From an uncultured Phascolarctobacterium sp. (lineage in GTDB: Bacteria > Bacillota > Negativicutes > Acidaminococcales > Acidaminococcaceae), in contig CAJLLL010000018.1 of the NCBI GenBank assembly GCA_905207485.1, positions 1 through 33,059 of the forward strand: a DNA stretch of 33,059 nucleotides, written 5' to 3'. A program made the translations under genes and the position numbers. The notes beneath the pieces were generated by a model, which worked only from the letters and a program-made list of their open reading frames with translations, was not told the DNA's origin and did not search any database. Shown here in pieces: positions 8,128-16,018 of this stretch. Position 1 is the first letter of the stretch; the number at the start of each line of letters is the position of its first letter.

Positions 8128-9298
8128 AATTGTGCGCCGCAACATTATGTTTAAACCTTTGCAAAGCCTTATTGCCTGCTGCGTTGTAATGGCAAGCATT
8201 GCCATGGCAGTGCTGGTGCTTTTATTGGCAGACGGTGTACACAGCGGTTTAACGTCTGCAGCAGAACCGTTTCCGATAGTAGCGGGCAGCAAAGGCAGCC
8301 CCAATCAGCTTGTACTGAACACTGCATTTTTAAAAGATACGCCGATGTCAAATATCAGTTACAGCCAGGTTGAAAAACTGCGCGCCAATAAAAATGTGGC
8401 GATGGCAATACCTTTCGGTTACGGCGATAATTACCGCGGTTTCCGCATTGCCGGCACTGAAAAAGAAATTTTTGCATATGAAATAAACCCTAAACGCGGC
8501 AAATGGCTGCAATTGGCGCAAGGGCGTGCGTTTGCAGAACCGTTTGAAGCTGTTTTGGGAGCCCGTACCGCGCAAATGGCAGGGCTTAAAATTGGCGATA
8601 CGTTTAATACATCTCATGGTATGGTTGCAATGCCCGGCGGCAAAGGGCATACGCAGAAATATAAAGTGGTTGGCATTTTGCAGCCGGTAAACGGACCGTA
8701 TGACCAAAGTATTTTAACTGATATAAAAAGTTTGTGGCTTTCGCATGCCGGTCATGGTGAGTCAGCGAAGGGTGTGACATCCGTGCTTGTTAAACCTGCC
8801 GGTTACGCGCAGGCCTTAGCGCTGCTTTCACAGTACAGAAACGACCGTGATATGCAGATGGTTTTCCCATCGCAGATAGTTATAGAACTGTTTTCCGTAA
8901 TGGGTGACGCCGAAAAGGTTTTACAGATTATAAGTTATGCCGTTATTTTGCTGGCGCTTGTTATAATTGCTTTTACAACCTACTGGGCGGCAGCCATGCG
9001 CAGGCATGATAACGCCATTATGCGTGCTGTAGGTGCAGGCCGAAAAGAAATTGTAAAAATTAACTTTTTGCAGGGCATGCTTCTTGCCTGCACGGGTGTA
9101 ATTGGCGGCATTGCCGCCGGGCATGGTGCGTTTTTGGCGCTGGCATATATTTTGCGGCAAAAAACTGCCGTCAGCATGGCGGCTGGCTTTAGTTTACAGG
9201 AAGGCGTTATGGTTCTTGCAGTGGTTGCGGCAGCAGCGGTTTTCAGTTTCATTCCCGCAGCAGCGGCCTGCAAACGCCAGGCAGCAGATGATTTGTAA
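8114..9298 (+). CDS. ABC transporter permease, FtsX/MacB-like
   Basis: The 394-residue protein has the MacB/LolE topology. One N-terminal membrane helix (~17-40, QSLIACCVVMASIAMAVLVL) leads to a large extracytoplasmic domain (~45-270). Three C-terminal helices follow (~275-297, ~318-342 and ~356-380), with the cytosolic MRAVGAGRKEI segment between the first two, where FtsX-domain proteins contact their ATPase. It overlaps the ATPase gene by 14 bases and is clearly its partner. Inferred: with the exported CPxC protein it forms a three-gene system acting on a periplasmic or envelope substrate. The substrate cannot be read from the sequence. Confidence 0.85.
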   Translation: MGIIKIVRRNIMFKPLQSLIACCVVMASIAMAVLVLLLADGVHSGLTSAAEPFPIVAGSKGSPNQLVLNTAFLKDTPMSNISYSQVEKLRANKNVAMAIPFGYGDNYRGFRIAGTEKEIFAYEINPKRGKWLQLAQGRAFAEPFEAVLGARTAQMAGLKIGDTFNTSHGMVAMPGGKGHTQKYKVVGILQPVNGPYDQSILTDIKSLWLSHAGHGESAKGVTSVLVKPAGYAQALALLSQYRNDRDMQMVFPSQIVIELFSVMGDAEKVLQIISYAVILLALVIIAFTTYWAAAMRRHDNAIMRAVGAGRKEIVKINFLQGMLLACTGVIGGIAAGHGAFLALAYILRQKTAVSMAAGFSLQEGVMVLAVVAAAAVFSFIPAAAACKRQAADDL

Positions 9299-9302
9299 AG
9301 TT

Positions 9303-9330
9303 TTGCCTTCTTAAAATTCTATGTTATAAT
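9303..9330 (+). promoter_or_regulatory. Sigma-A promoter of the DUF3298-type gene
   Basis: TTGCCT (9303-9308) and TATAAT (9325-9330) are separated by 16 bases. AAGGAGGAT follows 15-20 bases later, before ATG 9360. Confidence 0.7.
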
Positions 9331-9359
9331 TAACGTGACAGATTTTAAGGAGGATTTTT

Positions 9360-10157
9360 ATGAAAATAAAAAAGACTATTGCACTGGCTTTGGCTGCTAT
9401 GGCAATAAGTGCAACTGCATTTGCTGATGTGGCAGTTAAAGGATATGACATTACCGAAGACTGGGTAAAAATGGAAGTGCCGCAGATTAAAGGCGCTGCA
9501 GGCGGTTCTGTTGCTGATGCTAAAATTAACAAAGCACTTAATTTTAATGCGCTGATGCAGCTTTATTCTCCGCTGCCGCAGGGACGCGATGGGGAAGATA
9601 CCATGCGTACATCTTTTGAATATAAATTTAGCGGCAAAAACGGCGTTAGAGAAGCACGCGAATTTTTAGAAGATGTTGGTGGTTTTGTTGATTACAGCCT
9701 GCACAGCAGCTGGTATGAAGCTAAAACTTTGGGCGGCAGCCTGGTAGAACGCTATGGACTTGATGGCAAGTATGATGTTTTATACAACGGCAGCAACCTT
9801 TTAAGCGTGGAACAGCGCGGGTATCTGTTTACCGGCGGTGCACACGGCATGACGCTGTATAAAGTATCTACTTTTGATTTAACTACCGGCAATGAATTGC
9901 AGCTTGCAGATTTATTTAAGCCCGGCACCAATTATCTGGAACGCATTAATGAAATAGTAGCAAAAAAAGTTGCCGCACAGCCGGAGAAATTTTACGGTCC
10001 TGTTGAAGTAAAAGACGGCGACCAGTTTTACTTTGACGGCAAAGTGCTGGTAATTACCTATGCACCGTACGAAGTTGCGCCTTATGCTGCCGGTGTTGTT
10101 TCTTTTGTTATCCCGAGAGGGCAGTTAAGCGGCATTATGGCTGATAATGTAAAATAA
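9360..10157 (+). CDS. Exported DUF4163/DUF3298-type protein
   Basis: The 265-residue protein has a clear signal peptide (MKIKKTIALALAAMAISATAFA, cleavage before DVAVKG). The mature part matches the DUF4163 plus DUF3298 pair seen in RsiV and PdaC-like proteins: an early strand with EMVxVP-type sequence (WVKMEVPQIKG), a central GYLFTGGAHGMTLYKVSTFD (about 158-177), and a C-terminal DGKVLVITYAPYEVAPYAAG motif typical of DUF3298. There is no attached sigma-binding or deacetylase domain, so it is a free periplasmic version. It has its own promoter. In RsiV this fold binds lysozyme; whether this protein binds a wall-directed ligand is speculation. Confidence 0.75.
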   Translation: MKIKKTIALALAAMAISATAFADVAVKGYDITEDWVKMEVPQIKGAAGGSVADAKINKALNFNALMQLYSPLPQGRDGEDTMRTSFEYKFSGKNGVREAREFLEDVGGFVDYSLHSSWYEAKTLGGSLVERYGLDGKYDVLYNGSNLLSVEQRGYLFTGGAHGMTLYKVSTFDLTTGNELQLADLFKPGTNYLERINEIVAKKVAAQPEKFYGPVEVKDGDQFYFDGKVLVITYAPYEVAPYAAGVVSFVIPRGQLSGIMADNVK

Positions 10158-10237
10158 GCAACACTTTTGCTGCATAAAAATACAACTAAAGCTATTTATT
10201 TTAACTTTCTAAAATGTTATAATAAATATAGTTAACG

Positions 10238-10269
10238 GAGACTCCACAGGGTATCTGTGGGGTCTTTTA
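10238..10269 (+). terminator. Hairpin with T-tail before abgT: terminator or leader attenuator
   Basis: GACTCCACAG pairs with CTGTGGGGTC over 10 bp with one G-U pair (loop GGTAT), followed by TTTTATT. It can end the upstream gene. A perfect TATAAT at 10218-10223 would start transcription just before the hairpin and make it an early attenuator. A second TATAAT at 10271-10276, after the hairpin, could be the abgT promoter. Neither -10 has a good -35. Confidence 0.65.
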
Positions 10270-10302
10270 TTATAATTATTCTATTTTGGGGAGGGTGATT
10301 TT

Positions 10303-11850
10303 ATGGAAAAAAATGAAGTTCAGAAAAAGGGCTTTTTTGATAAAGCAATGGACTTTATTGAAAAAATCGGCAATGCCATGCCGGACCCTGTCAGTCTGTT
10401 TATTATACTGGCTGTTGTGGTTGTAATTCTTTCCGCAATTTTGGGCAGCATGGGTTATGGCGCGGTGCATCCCGGTACCGGCAAAACCGTACAGGTTGTT
10501 AATCTTTTAACTAAAGACGGCTTCCGTGATATGTACAGCAAAGCTGTTGCCAACTATTCCAATTTTGCTCCTTTGGGTATGGTTATGGTTTGCATTATCG
10601 GTGCGGCTGTTGCAGAAAAGAGCGGATTTCTGGTTACGATGATGAAACAGGTTATGGGTGATGCCAAATCGTGGATGGTTACTTTTGCGATTTTGTTTGT
10701 TGCTATTAACGCTAACCTTGCCGGTGATGCCGGATACATTGTAATGCCGCCGCTGGCAGCTGTTATTTATATGGGCCTCGGGCGCAGCCCGGTTTTGGGG
10801 ATGATTGTAGCTTATGCAGGCTGCGCGGGCGGCTTCAGCGCTAATATTATGCTGGGCATGACAGATGCTTTGGCTTACGGCTTTACCGAAAATGCAGCCC
10901 GTATGATTGACCCCAATTATTCTGCCACAATGGCGATTAACTGGTATTTTTTGATTGTTTCCTGTATTTTGCTTGCTGTTTTTGGCACGCTGCTGACGGA
11001 AAAGTTTTTGGTAAAACGCTTTCCTACTACCAGAGAAGATTTGCTGAAATTCAATTTTGACGAATCCGAAGGTAAAGTTACCGAAGAACAGAAACGCGGT
11101 CTGAGATGGTCTGTTATCGGCCTTGTAGTATTTGTAATTGCACTGGTACTGGCCTGCATTGGTGATGACCCGCTCTTGGCAGACCCGAAAACTCATTCCG
11201 TTATGACCAACGGTTCTCCGTTTATGAACGGCATTATTTTAACTGTTACTATTGCATTGTTTGTTATGGGTGCATGCTATGGCTTTGGCTGCGGCAAATA
11301 TAAAAATGACAGGGATTTATTTGCCGATATTACGCTGGGCTTTAAAGATATGGCAGGTTACATTTTTATGTGCTTCTTTATTGCGCAGTTTACCAGCTAT
11401 TTTGCATGGAGCAACCTGGGCATTGTTATGGCCATTAAAGGCGCGGAATTTTTGAAATCGATGCAGTTTACCGGCGCTCCGCTGTTAATTGGCCTTATTT
11501 TTGTATCCTGCATGGTTAATGTTCTTATTGGCTCTGCATCTGCCAAATGGGCAATTCTTGCGCCGATATTTGTGCCGATGCTGATGCTGATGGGCTTTGA
11601 CCCTGCCGTTACGCAGGTTGCTTACCGTATAGGCGATTCCATCACCAATCCGCTGTCGCCGTTATTCCCATACTGCCCGGTTATTTTGGGCTTTGTACGC
11701 AGATATGCGCCGGAAATGGGGCTGGGCTCTGTTATTGCCAACATGGTGCCATTTTCCGTTACTTTTACAGTCATCTGGATTATTCAGCTTTTGGTATGGA
11801 TATTCCTCGACATTCCGTTAGGTCCTGGCGGCGGCATTTATCTGCCCTGA
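10303..11850 (+). CDS. abgT: AbgT-family transporter (p-aminobenzoyl-glutamate type)
   Basis: The 515-residue integral membrane protein matches AbgT throughout: GNAMPDPVSLFIILAV near the start, ANYSNFAPLGMVMVCIIGAA, NLAGDAGYIVMPPLAA, AGFSAN-type GGFSANIMLGMTD, and a C-terminal hairpin region IGSASAKWAILAPIFVPM and GDSITNPLSPLFPY. Family members take up p-aminobenzoyl-glutamate, or export antifolates such as sulfonamides in Neisseria MtrF, using ion gradients. The start ATG 10303 follows GGGGAGGGTG. The two M20 genes downstream support the folate-catabolite role, because E. coli pairs AbgT with the AbgA/AbgB M20 hydrolase. The substrate is inferred. Confidence 0.9.
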   Translation: MEKNEVQKKGFFDKAMDFIEKIGNAMPDPVSLFIILAVVVVILSAILGSMGYGAVHPGTGKTVQVVNLLTKDGFRDMYSKAVANYSNFAPLGMVMVCIIGAAVAEKSGFLVTMMKQVMGDAKSWMVTFAILFVAINANLAGDAGYIVMPPLAAVIYMGLGRSPVLGMIVAYAGCAGGFSANIMLGMTDALAYGFTENAARMIDPNYSATMAINWYFLIVSCILLAVFGTLLTEKFLVKRFPTTREDLLKFNFDESEGKVTEEQKRGLRWSVIGLVVFVIALVLACIGDDPLLADPKTHSVMTNGSPFMNGIILTVTIALFVMGACYGFGCGKYKNDRDLFADITLGFKDMAGYIFMCFFIAQFTSYFAWSNLGIVMAIKGAEFLKSMQFTGAPLLIGLIFVSCMVNVLIGSASAKWAILAPIFVPMLMLMGFDPAVTQVAYRIGDSITNPLSPLFPYCPVILGFVRRYAPEMGLGSVIANMVPFSVTFTVIWIIQLLVWIFLDIPLGPGGGIYLP

Positions 11851-11869
11851 TAATTTAAAAGCTAAATTT

Positions 11870-11898
11870 GGCGGCTGCTGTTACGGCAGCCGCTTTTA
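11870..11898 (+). terminator. Short hairpin between abgT and the lid-domain gene
   Basis: GCGGCTGC (11871-11878) pairs perfectly with GCAGCCGC (11886-11893), followed by TTTTAT. It directly precedes the AAGGAG ribosome binding site of the next gene. It probably reduces readthrough from abgT rather than ending transcription fully, since no promoter is evident after it. Confidence 0.6.
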
Positions 11899-11912
11899 TA
11901 AGGAGTTGTGCT

Positions 11913-12275
11913 ATGTATCATACAAAAATTGACATTACTTTTCACGGCAGTTCTGCCCATGGTTCTACACCGCACCTGGGCAAAGATGCCATTGTAGCGG
12001 CATCATCTTTTATTTTAAATGCGCAAACTGCTGTAAGCCGCATGAATAACCCGTTAAATCCTTTGGTGCTTACTGTAAGTGAAGTACATGGAGGTACACA
12101 GTTTAATATTATTACCGATTTGGTAAAGTTAACGGCGTATTTATACGCAGAAGATAAGACAGTGCTTGACGAAATGCAGCCGCAGATTACACTGCTTGCC
12201 CAAAGCACGGCGGCAGCTTTTGGCTGTACGGCGGAACTTGTATTTAATACAACGGAAGGAGGCGCGGCAGAATGA
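11913..12275 (+). CDS. Stand-alone M20 peptidase lid (dimerisation) domain
   Basis: This 120-residue protein starts at ATG 11913, preceded by AAGGAG with 8-base spacing; the frame opens earlier but across the hairpin. It aligns along its whole length with the lid domain of M20 amidohydrolases and with residues ~183-300 of the next gene. It keeps the conserved lid residues: H16 and H21 in SSAHGSTPH, and Asn in GGTQFNIITD. It has no catalytic domain and no metal ligands, and nothing upstream looks like a lost N-terminus. Its stop overlaps the next start (ATGA at 12272-12275), so the two are translationally coupled. Inferred: a partner subunit of the next protein rather than a pseudogene. A decayed duplicate is the alternative. 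Confidence 0.75.
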   Translation: MYHTKIDITFHGSSAHGSTPHLGKDAIVAASSFILNAQTAVSRMNNPLNPLVLTVSEVHGGTQFNIITDLVKLTAYLYAEDKTVLDEMQPQITLLAQSTAAAFGCTAELVFNTTEGGAAE

Positions 12276-13450
12276 ATTTTAAAGAAATGGCACTTGCGGA
12301 AGAACAATATATTTTGGAACAACGCCGCTGGCTGCATGCGCATCCGGAACTTGGCACCAAAGAATTTAAAACAACAGAGCATATTGTAAACGAATTAAAG
12401 TCTTTTGGCATTGAAGTACAAACTTTTGATGACATTACCGGCTGTATCGGTACTATTAAAGGCACTCATCCCGGTAAAACGGTAATGCTTCGCGCTGATA
12501 TTGATGCATTGCCGATACAGGAAGAGAATGAGTGTGGTTTTTGTTCTCAGAATGCAGGCGTAATGCACGCCTGCGGGCACGATTGCCATACAGCAATGCT
12601 GCTTGCCGCAGGTAAAATGCTGCAAGCGCATAAAGATGAACTGCACGGAACCGTTAAGCTGCTTTTCCAGATGGCAGAAGAGATAGGCACAGAATCGCGC
12701 CACTATGTAGAAAAAGGCTGTCTTGATGATGTAGATGCCATTTTTGGGCAGCATGTATGGTCGCTGATGGACAGCGGCAGTGTGAATTTTGAAGACGGCG
12801 AGCGCATGGCATGCAGCGACCGCTTTACTATAAAAATAGAAGGCAAAACGGCTCCGGCAGATAAACCTCAGCTTGGCAATGATGCCGTGCTGGCGGCAGC
12901 GGCAGTGGTTATGGCGCTGCAAAGTATTGTCAGCCGGGTAAACGCGCCGCAGAACACTTTGGTGATAACTACTGGCATGATGAACGGCGGCACTGAAAGC
13001 GCGCAAATAGCAGAAAGCGCGGAACTTGTAGGCACAGTGCGTACTTTTAACAAAGAATTCCGCAAAAATATGCCGCAGCTTATTGATGAAACGGCTAAAA
13101 AAGCAGCACAGGTTTATGGCTGCAAAGCAGAAAGCACTTACTTTTTTGGTCCGGCACCGCTTATAAACGAACATAACAGCTTAAACGAAATTGCACGCAG
13201 TGCCGCAGTAAAAATTATGGGCGAACAGGCACTTTGCCATTTAGACAAAATGACCGGTGCGGAAGATTTTTCCGTATTTATGGAAAAAACCAAAGGCGTT
13301 TACGGATTTTTAGGCGTGCGTAATCTTGCCAAAGGGCTTAACTGTGTGCATCACCACCCCAAATTTGCGGTTGATGAAGAACAGTTAAAATATGGCGCTG
13401 CTATTTATGCGCAGTTTGCTTATGATTATTTGAACAGTGATGTTAAATGA
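12272..13450 (+). CDS. M20 family amidohydrolase (AbgA/AbgB-like)
   Basis: The 392-residue protein has the M20 catalytic core: HPELG (24-28), RADIDALPI (74-82), C101-G-H103 in HACGHD, E136-E137, H161 in GQHVW and H361 in the HHHP run. These are the usual di-metal ligands and general base. Location beside abgT suggests hydrolysis of p-aminobenzoyl-glutamate or a similar N-acyl amino acid in the cytosol. Odd: the lid motif that normally reads GxGGHAxxPH is GKTAPADKPQ (191-200), so both His are gone. The usual Asn of the GGxxxNxIPD motif is replaced in GGTESAQIAE. The coupled lid-domain protein upstream keeps all three. Arg257 of GTVRTF is retained. Confidence 0.92.
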   Translation: MNFKEMALAEEQYILEQRRWLHAHPELGTKEFKTTEHIVNELKSFGIEVQTFDDITGCIGTIKGTHPGKTVMLRADIDALPIQEENECGFCSQNAGVMHACGHDCHTAMLLAAGKMLQAHKDELHGTVKLLFQMAEEIGTESRHYVEKGCLDDVDAIFGQHVWSLMDSGSVNFEDGERMACSDRFTIKIEGKTAPADKPQLGNDAVLAAAAVVMALQSIVSRVNAPQNTLVITTGMMNGGTESAQIAESAELVGTVRTFNKEFRKNMPQLIDETAKKAAQVYGCKAESTYFFGPAPLINEHNSLNEIARSAAVKIMGEQALCHLDKMTGAEDFSVFMEKTKGVYGFLGVRNLAKGLNCVHHHPKFAVDEEQLKYGAAIYAQFAYDYLNSDVK

Positions 13451-14436
13451 AAAAGTTATGTAATTTAATATTTATGCTGGTGCTGCTTGCCGTTTGCAGC
13501 CTGGCGGCGGCACAGGCACCGGATTATAACAACACTGACGATTGGGCGTATTGGCGTGTTGGCGAAAACAAGGCGGCGGATTTATTTATTGTATGCCCGA
13601 CTGTTGATTTGGGGACAGATGGGCATACAAATATGAGCCTTACAGACAAAAACATAAAAGGCAATTTTAAAGGCGCTCTTAACATGCAGCGTGGCATTTA
13701 TGAAAAAAACTGCCGTATGTATGCGCCGTATTACCGTCAGGCCACATTGGCGGATTATAATTTGCCGCGGCAAGATGCGGCTGCTTATTTTGATTTGGCC
13801 TATAGCGATGTGCGTGCAGCCTTTTTATATTACATGCAGCATGAAAACAACGGCCGTCCGTTTGTGTTGTCCGGTTTTTCCCAGGGGGCGGAGATGTGCC
13901 TGCGGCTTTTAAAAGAATTTGGCAACACGGATTTTGTTAAAAATAATATGGTTGCCTGCTATGCCATTGGCTGGCGTTTTACTCCGCAGGAGGCGGAGCA
14001 GTACCCGTATATCCGCCCGGCTCAGAGTGCTGACGATTTGGGTACAGTAATTATGTTTAACAGCGAAGCGCCGGGGGTAACATCTTCACCGATGGTGCCG
14101 CAGAATGTAAAAACTTTTTGCATTAATCCTCTTAACTGGCATACAGACGGCACAATAGCTGATAAAACACTGAACTCAGGTGCGTGCTTTACCGATTACA
14201 GCGGCAGCATTACGCGTGAAGTTCCGCAGCTTACAGGGTGCTGCATAGATACAGAGCGCGGCGTGCTGAAAGTTACAGACGTTGATAAAAAGCAGTATCC
14301 GCCTGTACTGTCCATTTTCACTGATGGCATTTACCATTTATATGATTATCAGTTTTTTTACCGCAATTTGCAGCAGAACGTTGAACTGCGCATAAATACT
14401 TTTGTTGAAGAAAGGCAGGTACAAAATGCAGCATAA
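13447..14436 (+). CDS. Exported alpha/beta hydrolase, DUF3089 type
   Basis: The 329-residue protein has a signal peptide (MKKLCNLIFMLVLLAVCSLAAA, cleavage near AQA). The mature part shows DLFIVCPTVDLG, APYYRQ, and a nucleophile elbow G-F-S-Q-G (in FVLSGFSQGAEMCLRL). The late FTDGIYHLYDYQFFYRNL segment probably supplies the catalytic His. This is the DUF3089 pattern of putative esterases. It overlaps the M20 gene by four bases (ATGA) and so belongs to the same transcript. It acts outside the cytoplasmic membrane, unlike its neighbours; the substrate is unknown. Confidence 0.8.
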   Translation: MKKLCNLIFMLVLLAVCSLAAAQAPDYNNTDDWAYWRVGENKAADLFIVCPTVDLGTDGHTNMSLTDKNIKGNFKGALNMQRGIYEKNCRMYAPYYRQATLADYNLPRQDAAAYFDLAYSDVRAAFLYYMQHENNGRPFVLSGFSQGAEMCLRLLKEFGNTDFVKNNMVACYAIGWRFTPQEAEQYPYIRPAQSADDLGTVIMFNSEAPGVTSSPMVPQNVKTFCINPLNWHTDGTIADKTLNSGACFTDYSGSITREVPQLTGCCIDTERGVLKVTDVDKKQYPPVLSIFTDGIYHLYDYQFFYRNLQQNVELRINTFVEERQVQNAA

Positions 14437-15430
14437 ACAGGGCTTGCCTCATATTAAAATTTTGGCTACAGGAGGCACTATTGCCGGCAGTGCGGCAAGT
14501 GCCGGCAAACTTACTGGCTATACCGCCGGGGCGTTAAGCGTACAAAGCCTGATTGACGCCGTGCCGCAGCTTACGGAAGTTGCAGCGGTAAGCGGCGAGC
14601 AGCTTGCAAATATTGACAGCTGTAATATAACAAGTGATTTATGGTTTAAACTTGCAGCGCGCTGTAATGAGCTGATGGCGGATGAGAGTGTTGACGGTAT
14701 TGTAATTACACACGGTACGGATACACTGGAAGAAACTGCCTATTTCTTAAATCTTACAGTTAAGGGCAGTAAGCCGCTTGTCCTTACAGGTGCTATGCGT
14801 CCGGCAACAGCTATCAGTGCAGACGGGCCTTTAGATTTGCTTAATGCCGTAAAAACAGCGGCCTGCCGTGAAGCTGCCGGGCAGGGCGTAATGATAGTAA
14901 TGAATGATATTATTATGGCGGCGCGTTATGCTACAAAAACCAGTGCTTTTAAGGTAGAGGCTTTTCAGGCACAGCCGTATGGACAGCTTGGCACAATAGC
15001 GGGTGGCAAAGTTTATTTTGAAGCGCAGGTAAAAAAACGCCATACGGAGCAATCTGTTTTTGCCGGTAAAAATTATGACGTTTTACCGCGGGTAGATATT
15101 ATTTATACGCATTGTGATGATGACGGAGTACTGATTGATGCGGCTGTAAAAGCCGGTGCGCAAGGGCTTGTTTATGCAGGAAGCGGCATGGGCAGCATAC
15201 ACGCCGGCGCAGAGCAGGCACTTATGCAGGCCGCAGCACATGGTATAGCTGTTGTACGCAGTACCCGCGTTAGTGAAGGGCGTGTTCTATCTGCCAATCC
15301 CAAGTGGGATGAGGCAGGTTTTATCAGCGGCGGCAATTTAAATCCGCAAAAAGCGCGCATTTTATTGCAGCTTGCGCTTACATGTACAAAAGACACCAAA
15401 AAAATACAAGAAATTTTTGACGAATATTAA
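14426..15430 (+). CDS. L-asparaginase family amidohydrolase, cytosolic
   Basis: The 334-residue protein starts at ATG 14426, overlapping the previous gene by 11 bases with a weak GGCAGG site. It has both asparaginase signatures: ATGGTIAG (14-21, nucleophile T18) and HGTDTLEET (96-104, T98-D99), plus TGAMRP (121-126) and a Lys at ~171 in YATKTSAF. It hydrolyses L-asparagine, and in some members glutamine, to the acid and ammonia. It lacks a signal peptide, so it is cytosolic although its sequence resembles the type II group. It sits in a string of amidohydrolases and probably shares their transcript. Confidence 0.9.
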   Translation: MQHKQGLPHIKILATGGTIAGSAASAGKLTGYTAGALSVQSLIDAVPQLTEVAAVSGEQLANIDSCNITSDLWFKLAARCNELMADESVDGIVITHGTDTLEETAYFLNLTVKGSKPLVLTGAMRPATAISADGPLDLLNAVKTAACREAAGQGVMIVMNDIIMAARYATKTSAFKVEAFQAQPYGQLGTIAGGKVYFEAQVKKRHTEQSVFAGKNYDVLPRVDIIYTHCDDDGVLIDAAVKAGAQGLVYAGSGMGSIHAGAEQALMQAAAHGIAVVRSTRVSEGRVLSANPKWDEAGFISGGNLNPQKARILLQLALTCTKDTKKIQEIFDEY

Positions 15431-15448
15431 TGGAAGAAGGCAATATTT

Positions 15449-16006
15449 ATGGCATTGCTGGAACAAATTTTGGAAGAAAACGCTAAATTTACGACTTCTT
15501 TGCCGGAAAGCTACCTGCACCGCAATGATAAAGTGAGCAAATATCCTGCAAGGCAGCTTGCGATTTATACCTGCATGGATACGCGCCTGGTAGATTTTCT
15601 GGAACCTGCCATGGGCATATCGCGCGGTGAGGCAAAGGTTATTAAAGCGGCAGGCAATATGATTACAGGACCGTTTGATGAAGTTATACGCAGTTTAATG
15701 GTAGCTGTGTATGAACTTGGCGTAACGGAAATAATGGTTGTTGGCCATGAAGATTGCGGTATGCAGCATTCAACCTCCGAATCATTGAAAAAACGTATGC
15801 TGGAACGCGGCATAAAACCGGAAGCGATTATGGAAATTGAAAGTGAATTTTCCAAGTGGGTTGATGCATTCCATCATCCAAGGGAGAATGTGGAAAAAAC
15901 AGTGGCAGCAATTAAAAATAACCCGTTTTTGCCGCAGGATATTATTGTGCATGGACTTTTATTCTGCCCGGATACAGGCAGGCTGGAAGTTGTTGTACAT
16001 GGTTAA
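15449..16006 (+). CDS. Beta-class carbonic anhydrase
   Basis: The 185-residue protein has the zinc site of beta-carbonic anhydrases: C42, D44 and R46 in CMDTR, and H100 and C103 in GHEDCG. The AAGNMI segment (68-73) also fits. It interconverts CO2 and bicarbonate in the cytosol. The short length matches the small bacterial clade with CMDTR. It begins 18 bases after the asparaginase stop; the ribosome binding site GAAGAAGG is moderate. Confidence 0.9.
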   Translation: MALLEQILEENAKFTTSLPESYLHRNDKVSKYPARQLAIYTCMDTRLVDFLEPAMGISRGEAKVIKAAGNMITGPFDEVIRSLMVAVYELGVTEIMVVGHEDCGMQHSTSESLKKRMLERGIKPEAIMEIESEFSKWVDAFHHPRENVEKTVAAIKNNPFLPQDIIVHGLLFCPDTGRLEVVVHG

Positions 16007-16018
16007 CTGGTGGCTGCT

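Noticed and set aside
11868..12275. Lid-domain gene as a simple pseudogene remnant of an M20 gene
   Set aside because: It has its own ribosome binding site, complete domain boundaries, preserved key residues and ATGA coupling to the next gene; no catalytic-domain remnant lies upstream. Decay is not fully excluded.
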